Part shown: one piece after another, positions 1 through 9,000 of the stretch | How positions within the stretch are numbered: position 1 is the first letter of the stretch | How the letters are laid out: each line of letters begins with the position of its first letter | IMG/VR virus record: IMGVR_UViG_3300042154_000876 | Coordinates: 1-64,000 of that record | Source of the DNA: a virus | Length of the DNA: 64,000 bases | Strand: one strand, 5' to 3' | The notes under the pieces: generated by a model | Databases searched by the model: none | Told to the model about the DNA's origin: nothing | Seen by the model: only the letters and a program-made list of their open reading frames with translations | Translations under genes and position numbers: made by a program

Positions 1-244
1 TGGGCTTGGGCTTGGGCTTGGGCTTGGGCTTGCTGGCTGGCTGGCTGGCTGGGCTTGGGCTGGCTGGCTGGCTGGCTGGCTTGCGGTGGCGTGTTTGGCT
101 GGGCTGGGCTTGGGCTGGCTGGCTTGCGGTGGTGTGTCTTGGGCGTGTGCCTAATCCGTTTATGTAATCCGTCTATGTTTTGTGTTTGTGTTTGTGTGTC
201 TAGTTTGGTTGGGCTGGGGCTGGCTGGGGCTGGGCTGGCTGGTG

Positions 245-348
245 GCGTGTGTGTATGCGGTGGCGTGTCTTGGGCGTGTGTGTATGCGGTGGCGTGTCTT
301 GGGCTGGCTGGGCTGGTGGCGTGTGTGTATGCGGTGGCGTGTCTTGGG
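245..348. repeat. Three copies of a 30-bp GT-rich repeat
   Basis: Within the G-rich tract, a 30-base unit starting GCGTGTGTGTATGCGG and ending GTCTTGGG occurs three times without change (245-274, 274-303, 319-348). The first two overlap by one base; the third is separated by a GGCTGGCTGGGCTGGT spacer. This is higher-order duplication laid over the simpler hexamer repeats, suggesting recent unequal exchange or slippage. Confidence 0.85.
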
Positions 349-398
349 CTGGCTGGGCTGGGCTTGGGCTGGCTGGGCTTGGGCTGGGTAAAGCAAAA

Positions 399-419
399 CC
401 CCCGCTGATTAGGCGGGGG
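399..419 (-). terminator. Rho-independent terminator of the leftward small gene
   Basis: CCCCCGC (399-405) pairs perfectly with GCGGGGG (413-419) around a 7-base loop. On the minus strand the stem is followed by TTTTGCTTT. It lies 17 bases past the stop codon of the leftward gene ending at 436, which it would terminate. Confidence 0.75.
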
Positions 420-435
420 CTCGCTGGCTGGCTGG

Positions 436-654
436 TTAGTCTTTTTTGACTACTAGGGGATAGATAGCAAAAATAATTCCAGACACTAGCAGACACACAA
501 AGGAGAGAACCAAATCAAAGAGTATCCAACTACCCTGAATTGTTCTCTCCAATTCGCTCTCGCCTAGTGTTGTGATAGTGAGTAAAGCACCAACAAAAGA
601 ACCTAGACCAATCGCAATTGCTAGACCTAGAATTCGCACCATTAGTTTTTCCAT
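436..654 (-). CDS. Small membrane protein with two transmembrane helices
   Basis: 72 aa. Two hydrophobic stretches (about residues 6-27 and 44-67) are separated by a short polar loop containing ESELERT, and the C-terminus is charged (VVKKD). The start is supported by a GAAAGG ribosome site a few bases upstream, the same type used by genes of the replication operon. A hairpin terminator follows the stop. It is the only leftward gene at this end, flanked on both sides by GGCTGG repeats. Size and topology would fit a holin-like or membrane accessory protein, but I see no family signature and do not assign one. A divergent promoter at 868-876 may drive it through a leader of about 200 bases. Confidence 0.7.
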   Translation of the reverse strand: MEKLMVRILGLAIAIGLGSFVGALLTITTLGESELERTIQGSWILFDLVLSFVCLLVSGIIFAIYPLVVKKD

Positions 655-712
655 TTTGTTACCTTTCGTTGTGGGCTGGCTGGTTGCCTACCCGATACCT
701 AAAAACCTAGCA

Positions 713-775
713 ACAAATTGGCAACTTGTCTAGGTTATTTGGACAAATTGGCAGACTTTTTTGATAACAAATTGG
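713..775. repeat. Three ACAAATTGG direct repeats
   Basis: ACAAATTGG occurs at 713-721, 743-751 and 767-775, the first two followed by CA. They lie about 100 bases to the left of the divergent promoter, in the leader of the leftward transcript. Iteron-like spacing (30 and 24 bases) suggests a protein-binding array, but this is inference from repetition alone. Confidence 0.45.
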
Positions 776-867
776 TAACAGAAATTCACCAATTAACATC
801 AGGAAACGAATTTGGCGAACCCGAAATTATACTACTTCCAACTCGCAGGCCAAAGCCTAAAAAAGTT

Positions 868-876
868 AATGTATCA
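868..876 (-). promoter_or_regulatory. Leftward extended -10 promoter in the left arm of an inverted repeat
   Basis: Read on the minus strand this is TGATACATT, i.e. TG-n-TACATT, an extended -10 element. It sits in the left arm of the 15-bp inverted repeat 871-885/904-918 and mirrors the rightward promoter at 913-921. It would start a transcript near 861 toward the small membrane protein gene. Confidence 0.4.
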
Positions 877-918
877 TTCTTTCGTACAGTACGTAAACAT
901 TGCACGAAACTATGATAC
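871..918. promoter_or_regulatory. Inverted repeat spanning divergent promoters (possible operator)
   Basis: Left arm 871-885 and right arm 904-918 are inverted copies matching at 13 of 15 positions, separated by 18 bases. Each arm ends in GATAC belonging to an outward-facing extended -10 element. One symmetric regulator or sigma factor contact could therefore control both directions. Confidence 0.5.
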
Positions 919-921
919 AAT
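913..921 (+). promoter_or_regulatory. Rightward extended -10 promoter, probably giving a leaderless mRNA
   Basis: TGATACAAT fits TG-n-TA(c)AAT. Only six bases separate it from the ATG at 928, so the predicted transcription start falls on or next to that ATG. No Shine-Dalgarno sequence is visible in front. Leaderless mRNAs are common in actinobacteria. The sequence TGATACAATAG recurs exactly at 28977-28987. Confidence 0.55.
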
Positions 922-927
922 AGTTCC

Positions 928-1455
928 ATGTCCAGAAGATACGCACGACTCCAGTCCCTCCCCGAAAAAGAGGTGGCCTTCATCAACTCCCTCTCTGGAA
1001 CCAACCTCCACAAACGCTCCTCCGCCCTATATCACGCTGGCTGGACGTTGGCCTCAATCGGTGACGCCCTCTCCCCTACCCGCACCCGTTCGACAATCAA
1101 GTCCTGGGTTGATCGTTACCCTAACCCGTCTGTTAAAGATCTTACTGACGTCGACGTCCCTATCCCTCGTCTCCGCACCCCTGAAGGTGGATACCAACGT
1201 CTGACCCCCGTCTCCCCCGGAGTCCCGCCCCACACCGAAGAACGTCTCCGCGACCTAGCTCCTCAAGCCCGCCTCTTCCGCCACCGCATGCCCGCCGGCC
1301 ACCCCTACGCCAAAGCCAACGAGGAAATGAACCAACTAGTGCTCGAACTCCGCGCCAACGACGTCTCTATTGCCGACATTGCCCGCGCTGCCAACGTTAC
1401 CCACCGCGCAATCGCCCGACGTTTGCAAACCCTCCAACAAAGTAAGGTAGACTAA
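928..1455 (+). CDS. DNA-binding protein with two helix-turn-helix segments (possible small terminase-like)
   Basis: 175 aa. The N-terminal half has a helical segment reading like an HTH (A-G-W-T-L-A-S-I-G-D-A-L followed by RSTIKSWV, about residues 37-60). The C-terminal third has a second one (DVSIADIARAANV...AIARRL, about residues 142-168). A proline-rich stretch (about 75-110) links them. Position as first gene of the rightward virion cassette fits a small terminase subunit or a late regulator; a large terminase does not follow, which weakens the terminase reading. Codon choice (CTC, CGC, CCC) is more GC-rich than the portal region. The mRNA appears leaderless from the promoter at 913-921. 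Confidence 0.6.
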   Translation: MSRRYARLQSLPEKEVAFINSLSGTNLHKRSSALYHAGWTLASIGDALSPTRTRSTIKSWVDRYPNPSVKDLTDVDVPIPRLRTPEGGYQRLTPVSPGVPPHTEERLRDLAPQARLFRHRMPAGHPYAKANEEMNQLVLELRANDVSIADIARAANVTHRAIARRLQTLQQSKVD

Positions 1456-1459
1456 CCGT

Positions 1460-1828
1460 ATGCAGATTCTCTACGACGTATTTCCAGCGCACTTTGTCAT
1501 TGCCGCTCCCAACACCTATAGCGACGTCCAGAGTATGTCATCTTCACCTCCGTCCGCCGACGCCTACTATCTGCAGAAGACCCGCGTTATTGTTACCGAC
1601 GTTGAGATTGTTGTTGCGCAGGACGGTCCTGGCGGCCCTCAGATTATGTTCAAAGAGCCGTACGAGTCCTTCGTAAAATCTGGACGTCCAGAGTTAGACA
1701 CTTACGTTGTTGCCAAGTCCGGCAAAACCATCGCCTTTAAGAAAGACACCAACTGCGGCTGCGGATCCACCCTGCGAGGCTGGAACCCATACCGCACCCT
1801 CAGCTCCATGAAGGATCCGAGTGCTTAA
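1460..1828 (+). CDS. Hypothetical small protein with CGCGS motif
   Basis: 122 aa, not recognised. It contains a predicted beta-rich centre (TRVIVTDVEIVVAQDG, then YVVAKSGKTIAF) and near the C-terminus Cys-Gly-Cys-Gly-Ser followed by L-R-G-W-N-P-Y-R, a short conserved-looking signature that could bind a metal or be structural. The start at 1460 has only a distant AAGG; an internal ATG at residue 26 (about 1535) is a reasonable alternative. It is followed with an 8-base overlap by the DUF1360-like gene, so the two are probably translationally coupled. Confidence 0.55.
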   Translation: MQILYDVFPAHFVIAAPNTYSDVQSMSSSPPSADAYYLQKTRVIVTDVEIVVAQDGPGGPQIMFKEPYESFVKSGRPELDTYVVAKSGKTIAFKKDTNCGCGSTLRGWNPYRTLSSMKDPSA

Positions 1829-2120
1829 TACAACCGCCCCCGACCTTTTCCACTTTATTCTTCTATCCTTAGCGACGTACCGCCTGGCACGTCTGTTCAC
1901 GATAGACACAATCTTTGATTCCCTACGTCAAGCCATTTGGCGACGTAAGGGACCAGAGACCCTAACGGGTTACTTATTTACATGCGTGTGGTGTATGTCC
2001 ATATGGTTCGGATCACTCCTTACAATCTGGTATACAATAGATACAGCAACAGCGGTAATATTCAGTTTGCCGCTAGCCCTTTCGGCAGTTGCAGGAATAA
2101 TAACCGCACGGGTTGATTAG
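1821..2120 (+). CDS. Small DUF1360-like membrane protein
   Basis: 99 aa, GTG start with AAGGA six bases upstream. Features typical of DUF1360 proteins are visible: an N-terminal hydrophobic helix ending TYRLARLFTIDTIFD, a charged amphipathic stretch, then a C-V-W-C-M-S-I-W motif leading into two further hydrophobic segments. It overlaps the preceding gene by 8 bases and lies 35 bases before the portal. DUF1360 proteins are common as small membrane proteins next to head genes in actinophages; their function is unknown. Membrane location is clear from composition. Confidence 0.7.
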   Translation: MLNTTAPDLFHFILLSLATYRLARLFTIDTIFDSLRQAIWRRKGPETLTGYLFTCVWCMSIWFGSLLTIWYTIDTATAVIFSLPLALSAVAGIITARVD

Positions 2121-2155
2121 TAACACCGTTCCGTTATAAATGACAGGAGCCGATT

Positions 2156-3934
2156 TTGGGCGTTTTTAGCCGTAACCAGAGAGCCGCTAACTCTCAACCG
2201 CTGCGTGCGTCAGCTATCCCTACGCCAGCTGCAGCACTCCCACCTAACTCAGTATTCTTGAGCGAGCAGGGCCGCGCAACCGCCGCCGCCTACTCCGTAC
2301 TCCGCCCGCTTGTTGCCGCGGCCGTACAAGTAAACCTAAACGACAAGGGCGAAGCAGACCGCTTCAAAAACCGTCGCATTGCACAATCTTCTAGCTGGCA
2401 GACCGAAGCGTGGGAATACTACGACGCGATTGGTGAAGTCAAGTACGCCTTCAACCTAGTTGCCTCGGTTGTATCTCGTATTCGTCTTTACGCAGCTATT
2501 GTTCAGGACCCATCAGAGGCCCCGAAGCCAGTTCGCCAGGTTGCGAACCTTGACCCAGACCTAGCTCAGGCTGCAGAACGCGCCCTGATTCGTCTAGACA
2601 GCGCCTACGGAGGCCAGGCAGGCTTGCTCCGCGACGCTGCCCTAAACCTTCTTACCACCGGTGAGTGCTACCTAGTTCAGATGCCTGTACTTCCAGGTAC
2701 CGGAACTCCTGAATCTTGGGACATCCGCTCCGTTGACGAGCTAAGCATGGACGCAAAAGGCAACTACATCATTGCCGGACGTCGCGAATACCAGGCTGGC
2801 ACCTCGACCATGAACGGAAATGCTCGCGGAGCTCTCCGTCTACCTAAAAATGCGTTCGTTGGACGTATTTGGCGTGCTCACCCACGTTACTCAGACGAGG
2901 CAGACTCAAGCCTACGTGGCCTTTTGGACATGTGTGCCGAGCTTTTGCTCCTAAACCGCACCTTCCGTGCCACCGCACGCTCCCGTTTGAACGCTGGAGC
3001 CCTATATTTGCCTGATGGACTGTCTGTAGCGGCCACTCCGGACCCAAATTACCCTTATGAAGACGAAGATGGCCTATATTCTGACCCAACTCCGGAAGAA
3101 ATGGCCGATGAGTTCGAAGATCAGCTAATTGACGCTATGACCACCCCAATTCGCGACGAAGACAGCGCTTCAGCCGTTGTTCCGCTTGTAATTCGTGGTC
3201 CAGCCGAGCTTGGCGACAAAATTAAGCAGTTTAAGTTCGAAAGAAGCTTCGACCCAGCCCTTGCACAGCGTGCAGACCGCGTTTTGGAGCGAATTTTGCA
3301 AGGTTTGGACGTTCCGAAGGACATTGTGACCGGTTTGGCCAATGTTAAATACTCAAACGCCCTCCAAATCGACGAAGCACTCTACAAAGCACACATTGAA
3401 CCTCTAATGTTGCTCATTGCAGACGCTTTGACCGTTGTTTACCTCCGTCCTTACCTAATTGCGAACGGCTACAGCGAAGCTGACGTTGACCGAATCGTAA
3501 TTTGGTACGACCCAAGCGCCGTTGCTACCCGAAACGACCGTGCGATGGACGCAGACAACGGTTTCGACCGCATGGCAGTGTCTTTCCAGACCTGGAGACG
3601 TGCTCACGGCTTCTCGGAGGCAGATGCACCTAGCCCAACAGAGCTTGGACTACGTATTTTGCTTGAGAAGGGTATGATTACGCCTGAACTCAGCGAAGCA
3701 ATGCTTGCAGCAGTTGCTCCAGAGATTATTGAAGCCGCACGTCAGGCTCAGCAGGGCACTTCAGTAGGTCCAATCCCAGATGACCTGTCTCAAGCACTTC
3801 AGGGACAGACACCGACTGCACCTGCAGCCGAAGGGGCTCCCGCTGAAGAAGCTCCAGCCCCGGCACCTCTAGCTGAAGAGTCACCAATCCAGCTAGCTGA
3901 ACCAACTACCACCGAATCCGAAATCCCCCAGTAA
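2156..3934 (+). CDS. Portal protein
   Basis: 592 aa, TTG start preceded by AGGAG nine bases upstream. The protein forms the dodecameric ring at the capsid vertex through which DNA enters and leaves. The best signature is the wing/stem region around residues 380-425, where G-L-D-V-P-K-D-I-V-T-G precedes a YSNALQ-x-DEA segment and a long helix with H-I-E-P; this order (xVPxxxxG, SNAxQ, helix) is typical of portals. Earlier, residues 85-110 (AFNLVASVVSRIRLY) resemble the clip-proximal part of the family. The last 70 residues are Ala/Pro/Glu-rich and probably disordered. It is followed after 13 bases by the Dps-fusion gene. The phage head protease and capsid genes lie 25 kb further on, an unusual separation caused by the giant genes. 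Confidence 0.85.
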   Translation: MGVFSRNQRAANSQPLRASAIPTPAAALPPNSVFLSEQGRATAAAYSVLRPLVAAAVQVNLNDKGEADRFKNRRIAQSSSWQTEAWEYYDAIGEVKYAFNLVASVVSRIRLYAAIVQDPSEAPKPVRQVANLDPDLAQAAERALIRLDSAYGGQAGLLRDAALNLLTTGECYLVQMPVLPGTGTPESWDIRSVDELSMDAKGNYIIAGRREYQAGTSTMNGNARGALRLPKNAFVGRIWRAHPRYSDEADSSLRGLLDMCAELLLLNRTFRATARSRLNAGALYLPDGLSVAATPDPNYPYEDEDGLYSDPTPEEMADEFEDQLIDAMTTPIRDEDSASAVVPLVIRGPAELGDKIKQFKFERSFDPALAQRADRVLERILQGLDVPKDIVTGLANVKYSNALQIDEALYKAHIEPLMLLIADALTVVYLRPYLIANGYSEADVDRIVIWYDPSAVATRNDRAMDADNGFDRMAVSFQTWRRAHGFSEADAPSPTELGLRILLEKGMITPELSEAMLAAVAPEIIEAARQAQQGTSVGPIPDDLSQALQGQTPTAPAAEGAPAEEAPAPAPLAEESPIQLAEPTTTESEIPQ

Positions 3935-3947
3935 GGAAAAATAAATT

Positions 3948-6020
3948 ATGAATCCAGAAGGACCAGACAACTACAGCAAGGAAGGGTTGGCGCAAAAGCT
4001 CGCCATGCTTCTTGGCACCACGGTTGTTGCTCAATATATGGCCCACGGCTACCACTGGAACGTCAAGGGGCCTGAGTTCACTCAGTTCCACGACTTCTTT
4101 GGTGAGATCTACGAAGATTGGGCAGGAGAAGAAGACCGCATTGCTGAGTACATCCGCATTGTTGGCTATGACGCTCCACACTCACTGCAGGAGTTCCTAG
4201 CACTAGCGTGCCTAGACTCTAAGCCATCTGCTGGCAACCCAATGGAGATGGCAGCTAACCTCTACGAGGCAAACATCGTTCTCCACAACTGCGTTGAGGA
4301 TATCTTCAACCTAGCAACCGCAATCGGCATGCAGGGTATCGCAGACTGGGCCGCAGGCCGCATGGATGCACACTCGAAGTGGTCTTGGAAGATTGGAACC
4401 ACCATTGGTGCTGACTCCATGCAGATCCAGACTCTTGATATGGGAAAATCTAAGGCTGGAGTTCTTCTAGAAGTAGTTGACAACGATAACGATATGTCAC
4501 TACCAGAACTTCAGCCTACCCCTGAGTCGATCCGCCTCTCGCTGCTTGCAGCTGGACACCTAGTTCCAGAAGAAGCAGACCTAGCCCAAGCCCTCATTGA
4601 GATTGCCGACAAGTACGGCAAGTTCGACGAGGACAACACCGGCATTTGGGCAGACTACCATGAAGCAAAAGACAACCCTTACGCCGAGATGGGCGTTAAG
4701 TGTGGGAACTGTGTTTTGTATCGCGGCGGTCAGGAATGTGCCGTAGTTGCGTTTGCAGTTGAGCCAGAAGGGTACTGCCGCTTCGCGGTTCTACCTGACG
4801 GCACTGTTGACCCAAGCAAAGCACCAAAGAACGAGCCATACAAGCACGACCACGAGATGCTACCTGGCGAGTTCTCTGGCGGAGCAGGTGCCCCGGCAGA
4901 AATCCTCGACATGAGCAAGGTAAAGAAGCCTAAGGCTAGCACTCTACTTGCTGATGCTGACTACGGAGGCGAATGCCCTCCTGCAACCCAGGACATTGTT
5001 CTAAACATCAAGAACCGCCAGAAGGCGATTGACGGTGTTGGCTATGGCCCACTAAACCCAGCCGAACCTAATGAAGAGTTCTGGCAAGACAAGGCTGACC
5101 GTTGGGACATTGACCCAGCTGAAGCCAAGAAGAGCATCTGCGGTAACTGCGTGTTCTTCGACCGCCGTCCAAAGACCCTAGACTGCATCGAGACTGGCCT
5201 AGCCGAAGGTGGCTCTGGCGAGCAAAGTGCTTGGGACTCAATCGACCAGGCTGAGCTTGGCTACTGCACCGCCCTTGACTTCAAGTGTGCTGCTAGCCGT
5301 ACCTGTAACGCCTGGGCAGCTGGCGGCCCCATTACAGAGGACGTCCAGAAGGAAGAGTCCGTAACTGCCACCGCCGGATCAAAGCCAGCACCAAAGAAAG
5401 ACCAAATCAAGGGCTCTAGCAAAAACAAGAAGGGTTCGGCAGCCACCGGACGCAAGGTAAACTTCTCCGCTGCCGTTGAGAAGTCTCTAAAGGAAAAAGT
5501 CAAGTCCCACAACGAGAGCGTCTCTGCTGATGGCAAGAAGGTCACCCTCTCTATGCTCAAGGCAGTTTACCGCCGTGGCGCAGGTGCGTTCTCAACTTCC
5601 CACCGCCCAGACCAGAACCGTAACTCGTGGGCCATGGGCCGCGTTAACGCATTCTTGCACCTAGTTAAGTCAGGTAAGCCTACCAACGCTAAGTACACCA
5701 CCGACAATGACCTACTGCCAGATGCACACCCTAAGAGCACTAACAGCAGCACATCCTTGACCGCATCGGCCTTTGCGGAACGCGAACTTTACATTGAACT
5801 CAGCGACGAGAGCATGTATGAATCTCCAGAGCAAGCCTTAGTTGCAATGGCAGAGTACTCGGGACTAGGATATGAATCTATTCCAGTTTTCCGTGCCGCA
5901 TGGCGTCGCGGGGTGGCTAACAACGAGTCAGCTTTTGACAGAGCGGCTAGACTGGCTATAGACCTATACAACAGCGAAGATTCGGATCTACTACCGAAGC
6001 AAGAACAGGAAGACTGGTAA
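3948..6020 (+). CDS. Dps/ferritin-like domain fused to Cys-cluster and phage modules
   Basis: 690 aa, AAGGA ribosome site. Residues 10-150 form a Dps-like four-helix domain: H36, H48, D63 and E67 have exactly the spacing of the Dps ferroxidase ligands, with the diagnostic HWNVKGP segment at 36-42. Two cysteine clusters follow, C252-x2-C255-x8-C264-x12-C277 and C398/401/413/440/447/453, resembling small Fe-S (HiPIP-like) or zinc sites. Residues about 495-590 are a phage-associated module with L-K-A-V-Y-R-R-G-A-G and SHRP. A helical C-terminal tail follows an L-T-A-S-A junction at 604-608; V-T-A-T-A-G at 472-477 is similar. Next to the portal it is probably a virion protein; iron binding or DNA protection inside the capsid is inference. 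The next gene begins 2 bases after the stop. Confidence 0.75.
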   Translation: MNPEGPDNYSKEGLAQKLAMLLGTTVVAQYMAHGYHWNVKGPEFTQFHDFFGEIYEDWAGEEDRIAEYIRIVGYDAPHSLQEFLALACLDSKPSAGNPMEMAANLYEANIVLHNCVEDIFNLATAIGMQGIADWAAGRMDAHSKWSWKIGTTIGADSMQIQTLDMGKSKAGVLLEVVDNDNDMSLPELQPTPESIRLSLLAAGHLVPEEADLAQALIEIADKYGKFDEDNTGIWADYHEAKDNPYAEMGVKCGNCVLYRGGQECAVVAFAVEPEGYCRFAVLPDGTVDPSKAPKNEPYKHDHEMLPGEFSGGAGAPAEILDMSKVKKPKASTLLADADYGGECPPATQDIVLNIKNRQKAIDGVGYGPLNPAEPNEEFWQDKADRWDIDPAEAKKSICGNCVFFDRRPKTLDCIETGLAEGGSGEQSAWDSIDQAELGYCTALDFKCAASRTCNAWAAGGPITEDVQKEESVTATAGSKPAPKKDQIKGSSKNKKGSAATGRKVNFSAAVEKSLKEKVKSHNESVSADGKKVTLSMLKAVYRRGAGAFSTSHRPDQNRNSWAMGRVNAFLHLVKSGKPTNAKYTTDNDLLPDAHPKSTNSSTSLTASAFAERELYIELSDESMYESPEQALVAMAEYSGLGYESIPVFRAAWRRGVANNESAFDRAARLAIDLYNSEDSDLLPKQEQEDW

Positions 6021-6022
6021 GC

Positions 6023-9000
6023 GTGAGCAAGCTAATCGATCAATTTGACAGCAACTTCGAGAACGAAGGGGGAATCCGCCACGCTATCGTTGACATCATT
6101 GAGTCACGTCGCGCTGAGATCCCTGCTATCCGTATGGTTGAAGAGGAAACTCTTTTCCAGGTTGCTGAACGTGCGTTAGAGTCAAACACTGATCTTGAGC
6201 CAGATGTTCGCTACTTTGCAGCACTTCGCGAAGTAACCAACTTCATTACGTTTGCTACAGAAGGCGCGATCTCGGACATTGTTACCAAGCACGCTGACCT
6301 ACTACCTGCTAGCCACCCAAACTCAAAAGAGTCGGCAGTTATGACTGCTTCGGCTCAGCGTATGCTACGCGCAGAGTGGCTTGCAGCTGACCTACGCATC
6401 ACCGACGAGAACGTTCGCTCTATTGTTGCAGCTGTTTACGCAAGCAACCCACTTTCCGTTGACTACGCCTACCACCTATCACGCCTAGAGAGCCTAGAAG
6501 AAGGTCAGGTTCCTGCTGACCTACTAATCCAGCCTCTACTTGCTTTTGGTGACCCATACGCAGGAAAGAACAGCTTCTGGCACCGTTCGATGCGTGCTAA
6601 GAAGCAGCGTCGTGACGATGAGGGTCAGTTTGCTGAAATGGGTGGCGGCTACCGCTTCTACGTTAGGGACCTACGCGGTCGCGTATTCTCTGTTGTTGGT
6701 AAGGTCGCTGGTATCCCAGAAAACGACCCTCTAGGCATTGACATTGAAGTTATCGGCGTTGAGGGTATCCGTGACGGCATTTACACCATTCCTGCCGCCG
6801 CTGGCCACTCCTTCAAGGCTATTCTTCCGGAGCACGCTGTATCTAAGCGTATTCGTATTTCTGGCGACAACCTAAACGCTATTGACCTATCTTCACTAAC
6901 TCGTAAAGAACTTCCTACTAGCTGGTTTGCAACCAAGGGCTCAAACGACAAAACTGACCTCGACAACAAGGTTAAGGCTGACCGTTTCTTCGCCACTGGT
7001 GACGGCTACATTGCTAACCTATACAACAAGCCTGACGAAGAGCTAGGAAAGCGTATCGCTGAAGCTCAGAACAAGTTTGGCGCTCTTGTAGTGAGCGACC
7101 AGGGTACCGACACCCTAAACCCAGACAAGCCTGTCTACGAACTTATCTCCACCAAGCGCGGACAGCCAGAAGTTGTTGGCTATTCTCAGGACTGGGCCGC
7201 CCTACAAAAGTTTGCGTCTGACGAAGACGAAAACTACCCAGAGGCCGAGAATGAGCCTCTTGCAGTTGAAGAAAGTGCCGCCAAGAAGCCTAAAGAGGCT
7301 CCTGCAGCAGCTCCGGTCGCACCGGAGAGCATGGACGAACTTGTTCCTGACCTACCTTCCTACAACCCTTCAGAGAATGTGCCTGCTACTTGGTATGACA
7401 ATGGCGACAACACCTTCTACTCTATTGACGGTAAGTACGTGGCTAAGTTTGGGCCTACTGACATTGCTGCAGATTACGTCTACTCCTATGACCCATCATC
7501 CGGTCAGGAAGGCCTGCTCCCTACGGGCGCAACCGTTAGTGATGCATTTGCTATCTATAACACCGACAACGGCTCTGCTGTTGGAGGAGTGTCTTTCGAC
7601 TGGAATGGCGTATCTGACGCCATTGACTCTGTTGACCAGGTCGAGGAAATGGCCTCACCTACCAAGCTTGACCCTGAGAACCTAGACCCAGACCGCGCCA
7701 AGTACATCGAACCGGATGCCAATGTCGGTGGAAGAGCCGGAGCAAACGACCCTATATCAGATGCACAGAAGCGCAGCATTTATGCCGCTATTGGTAAGCA
7801 CGAGGTAGCTGGCGGTATCGCTGACATCTGGGATGAAATGGTTGCAAATGACTGGCAGGGATATACCTTCGCTAATGCTATGACCTTGCTCATCAAAATC
7901 AACGAATCTCCTGAACGTCCAGGCGGTTGGGTTAAGCCTGCTCAGATCTACCACCGCAAAGCAATGCGTGACTCTCTTAGAAACCGAGATGTTCCAGAAG
8001 AAGCTAAGAAGATTCTTCTAGAGAGCTACAAAAGCATGGGCGAAGCTGAGATTAAGGCCCAGATTACTCTAGTAAACACCTTCCCGGCCATCACTCCAGA
8101 TCCTAGAGCAACGCTGGACGGAGACCGCAAGCCTATTGTGGCCCCAGTTAAATACGAGCCCGGAACTGTTAACGCCGAGACAGCAAGGATTCCTAAACTT
8201 CAGCCGGCAAATGCTTACCCTAACAAGTACCCACCGCGTGCCCAGGGCGTCGACCGAGACGGTAAGGCTTTCTATCCTCTACTAAACGACTTAAAGGGTG
8301 CCTTCAGCTCTAAGAAGGTTTCGGAAGACATGGTCATTCTATTTGATGACATGCTTACCCGTCCTTCTGTCTATAGCTACAAAGACTACGGCGCGTTTAT
8401 GGATGTCCTAAACAAGCTAGAACCTACTGAAAAGAAACTAGCAACGACCGCTACCCGCGCCCTGGTTGACACCATGATTGGAATGTCTAAGGACGTACCA
8501 GGTGACCTACAGGAGAAGCTAAAGGGCCGTCGTATGATGGACCATGATGAGATCAACGCTCTCATCACTGAGCTAGTTCCTTACGTACCAGAATACGAGA
8601 AGATTGCTGGTCGTGCAAAGACAGCACAAGAAACAGCTGAGTCGAAGAACCTATCCTCGGCTACTCCTAAGTATCTCGGAACAGACCTAACTGCTGCGCA
8701 GTCGGCACCTAAGCCTATGCAGCTAGTTATGCTTGAGTCCTTGATTGAAAACAAAGACTTCTCTGACCCTGCAGCTAAAAAAGATCTAGACACTCTTATT
8801 GCAGAGCACCGCACTATGCCGTATCCTCTGATTCAGAGCTACATCAAAGAGTTCCAGCAGCTACCATATAAGGCTCAGTTTCAGCCTAATATGCTGCACA
8901 CCACTATCTCTAGAGAAGATGGTGGACCTACCCCACGTATGCTACGTTCCCTGGAGCGTTCACGTATCAAGGGTCTTATTGGAGACGAGGCTTGGAACGA

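Larger units (their letters stand above)
1..435. repeat. G-rich low-complexity repeat tract
   Basis: The tract opens with five consecutive TGGGCT hexamers (1-30) and continues as irregular GGCT, GGCTGG and TGGGC units to about position 390, with a last GGCTGG patch at 421-435. The plus strand carries many runs of three or more G spaced by CT or CTT, so G-quadruplex formation is plausible. Open frames here translate only to W/G/L-rich or Q/P/T-rich repeats and look non-coding. The window starts inside the tract, so its left end is unknown. Function is not determinable; a replication-related, terminus-related or hypervariable slippage region are all possible. Confidence 0.85.

Noticed and set aside
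55-496. Several overlapping open frames on both strands in the G-rich repeat tract
   Set aside because: Their translations are only repeat-derived W/G/L/A/V/C or Q/P/S/T strings, they lack ribosome sites, and they change frame with each repeat.
718-915. 65-aa rightward frame starting at TTG 718
   Set aside because: No ribosome site, it overlaps the direct repeats and both promoters, and it ends inside the promoter of the HTH gene. A real small gene is not excluded but is not supported.
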